A stretch of DNA of 64,000 bases from Pseudomonas sp. SJZ074 (GTDB taxonomy: Bacteria > Pseudomonadota > Gammaproteobacteria > Pseudomonadales > Pseudomonadaceae). The DNA lies in contig NZ_VIUE01000002.1 of the NCBI RefSeq assembly GCF_007828215.1, positions 310,001 to 374,000 of the forward strand, given 5' to 3'. Position numbers and translations under genes: made by a program. Below, piece by piece: positions 62,930-64,000 of this stretch (within the stretch, counting starts at the first letter, position 1; each line of letters starts with the position of its first letter). Under the pieces are notes generated by a model. The model was not told the origin of the DNA. It ran no database searches and saw only the letters and a list, made by a program, of their open reading frames with translations.

Positions 62930-63097
62930 GTGCTTGACCTTATTGTATGAGGCAGTCGCTGTGGGATCGATGCAGTCATCCGTACACCGGCACCGAATGG
63001 CTTATTGTTCTTGTTGCACGCCAGGTTCGATCCTATGCCTGCCCATCAATGTCGCACTAACCCAAATCGGTCATCAGACGGCTCTTTCCATGAAAAC

Positions 63098-63127
63098 TGT
63101 GGCGAGGGGATTTATCCCCTCGCCACA
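63098..63127. repeat. Pseudomonas REP-like/terminator hairpin
   Basis: TGTGGCGAGGGGA (63098-63110) and TCCCCTCGCCACA (63115-63127) form a perfect 13-bp stem with a TTTA loop. This GTGGCGAGGG(A/G) type is a dispersed repeat common in fluorescent pseudomonads. It lies 25 bases from the end of the AraC gene and may end that transcript. Confidence 0.75.
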
Positions 63128-63152
63128 AGGTTGTTGTGCAACGAATGCGCGC

Positions 63153-64000
63153 TCAGGCCAGGGCGCAATCGGGAATGGCTGCGCGCTTGGTTTGGGATGG
63201 TAACTCTGCGAACAGTTCCTGGTATTCCGCTGCGAAGTGGCTCAGGTGATAGAAGCCCCACTGGGCAGCGGCATCGCCAATCGAGAGCTGCGACGCGCGG
63301 GTGGACATCAAGGTGCGGCGCACGCCATTGAGCCTGACGGAACGCAGGTAGTTCAGCGGCGTCGTCTCGGCCACCGCACGGAAGCTGTTCTGCACGGTAC
63401 GCCGACTCACCTGGAGTCGCTGGCACAACTCGTCCACGCTGGGCACGTTGTTCATTTCAGCGGTGGTCAAGTGGTGGCATTTCTCGACGATGAAGCTGCG
63501 GGTGGAGCTTGTGGTGCGTTGGGACTTGTCGCAGGCCGGATCGGTCATGAGCTGCAGCATTTCGCCGAGCATCGCCTGTTCCAATTCCTGTTCCCATACA
63601 TTGTCGAGCTCTTCGTTCGCCAGGGCCTGGGAGAATATCGCCAGCAAACGACGACGCGCCTGTGCGAAGTACGGCGTGGAAACCCTGATCACCGGTTGAC
63701 GCAGCAGCTGGCTGATTTCCTTTGCCGAAGCCGTTTGTGCCAGCGCCTGCTCGAACAACTCCCGTTCGAAGGTGATGGACAGCAGTTCCATGCCCATCGG
63801 CATATGGAACATGAACTCTTCGCCACCGTGAAGAAAGAACAGGCTGCTGTCATCCACTTCGCGCCCCTGCATCCGAATCGCGCCCGGGACGTTGATCGGC
63901 ACCGCAAAGCACATCTTGCCCCGCGGGGCCACGCCGTGCTGCACGACACGCTGGTTGATCTGCTCACGAAAGATATGGCAATGCGCGGTGGACAGCTGCA
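63153..64000 (-). CDS. AraC-family regulator (5' end outside window)
   Basis: The frame is open through position 64000, so the start lies to the right. The C-terminus has a two-helix-turn-helix AraC domain: PSVDELCQRLQVSRRTVQNSFRAV and SIGDAAAQWGFYHLSHFAAEYQELF. The N-terminal part contains a cupin-like region (HGGEEFMFHMPMGMELLSITF). By this layout it could be a EutR/cupin-type activator; its target may be the APC permease gene. Confidence 0.85.
   Translation of the reverse strand, partial: QLSTAHCHIFREQINQRVVQHGVAPRGKMCFAVPINVPGAIRMQGREVDDSSLFFLHGGEEFMFHMPMGMELLSITFERELFEQALAQTASAKEISQLLRQPVIRVSTPYFAQARRRLLAIFSQALANEELDNVWEQELEQAMLGEMLQLMTDPACDKSQRTTSSTRSFIVEKCHHLTTAEMNNVPSVDELCQRLQVSRRTVQNSFRAVAETTPLNYLRSVRLNGVRRTLMSTRASQLSIGDAAAQWGFYHLSHFAAEYQELFAELPSQTKRAAIPDCALA

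Overview
The window looks like part of a Pseudomonas chromosome, probably from the fluorescens/putida side of the genus. The grounds are a GC-rich backbone, two OprD-family porins, a methionine gamma-lyase with the MdeA hallmark Cys116 beside its Lrp-type regulator, a vgrG1b/tse7-type T6SS island, many LysR regulators and a TGTGGCGAGGGGA-type hairpin repeat. It is mostly accessory and catabolic DNA. I recognised no rRNA, tRNA or CRISPR.

1-15.5 kb: the most unusual region. On the minus strand an operon runs membrane-fusion protein, ABC ATPase, large FtsX/MacB-type permease, sigma-54-dependent response regulator, NtrY-like histidine kinase and Sfp-type phosphopantetheinyl transferase. Next to it lies a small HTH-only AraC regulator (+) and a second tightly overlapping minus-strand operon: KAS III-like enzyme, acyl carrier protein, stand-alone C-terminal half of an acyl-CoA dehydrogenase, MATE exporter and alpha/beta hydrolase. 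Together they have the parts for making, activating, exporting and regulating a small acyl-derived product. A sigma-54 promoter candidate with paired upstream inverted repeats sits between the two blocks. The block ends at an RND-pump pseudogene and an AT-rich gene for a Bd3614-like deaminase.

15.5-29 kb: mdeR/mdeA (methionine to methanethiol, ammonia and 2-oxobutyrate), a DapA-family lyase, a DUF2188 pair and an OprD porin. Then come a KfrA-like protein divergent from a tyrosine recombinase, a DUF5329 protein, an McrA-like HNH endonuclease, a LuxR solo divergent from a polyamine-type binding protein, a cytochrome c and a secreted phospholipase C/P1-nuclease-like protein.

29-37.4 kb: a T6SS effector island with immunity protein, DUF4150 PAAR effector (Tse7-like), ketosynthase-like accessory protein and DUF2169 adaptor (all minus), divergent from VgrG, a DUF6484 protein and a TIGR02270 HEAT-repeat protein.

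37.4-51.3 kb: a DUF1810 protein and a DJ-1/PfpI protein; a carboxylate uptake set (OprD porin, CitMHS transporter, DctA, PrpF/GalD-like isomerase, LysR); RidA with a LysR; scars of an OYE-family oxidoreductase and a CDF metal exporter; a DUF1289 protein; and cynR/cynT/cynS for cyanate detoxification.

51.3-64 kb: a nitrogen-scavenging area with two creatininase-family amidohydrolases, a VOC protein, an NCS1 permease, an AzoR-like reductase, an amidase, a DUF1989 protein, an APC permease, three LysR regulators and a truncated AraC regulator at the right edge.
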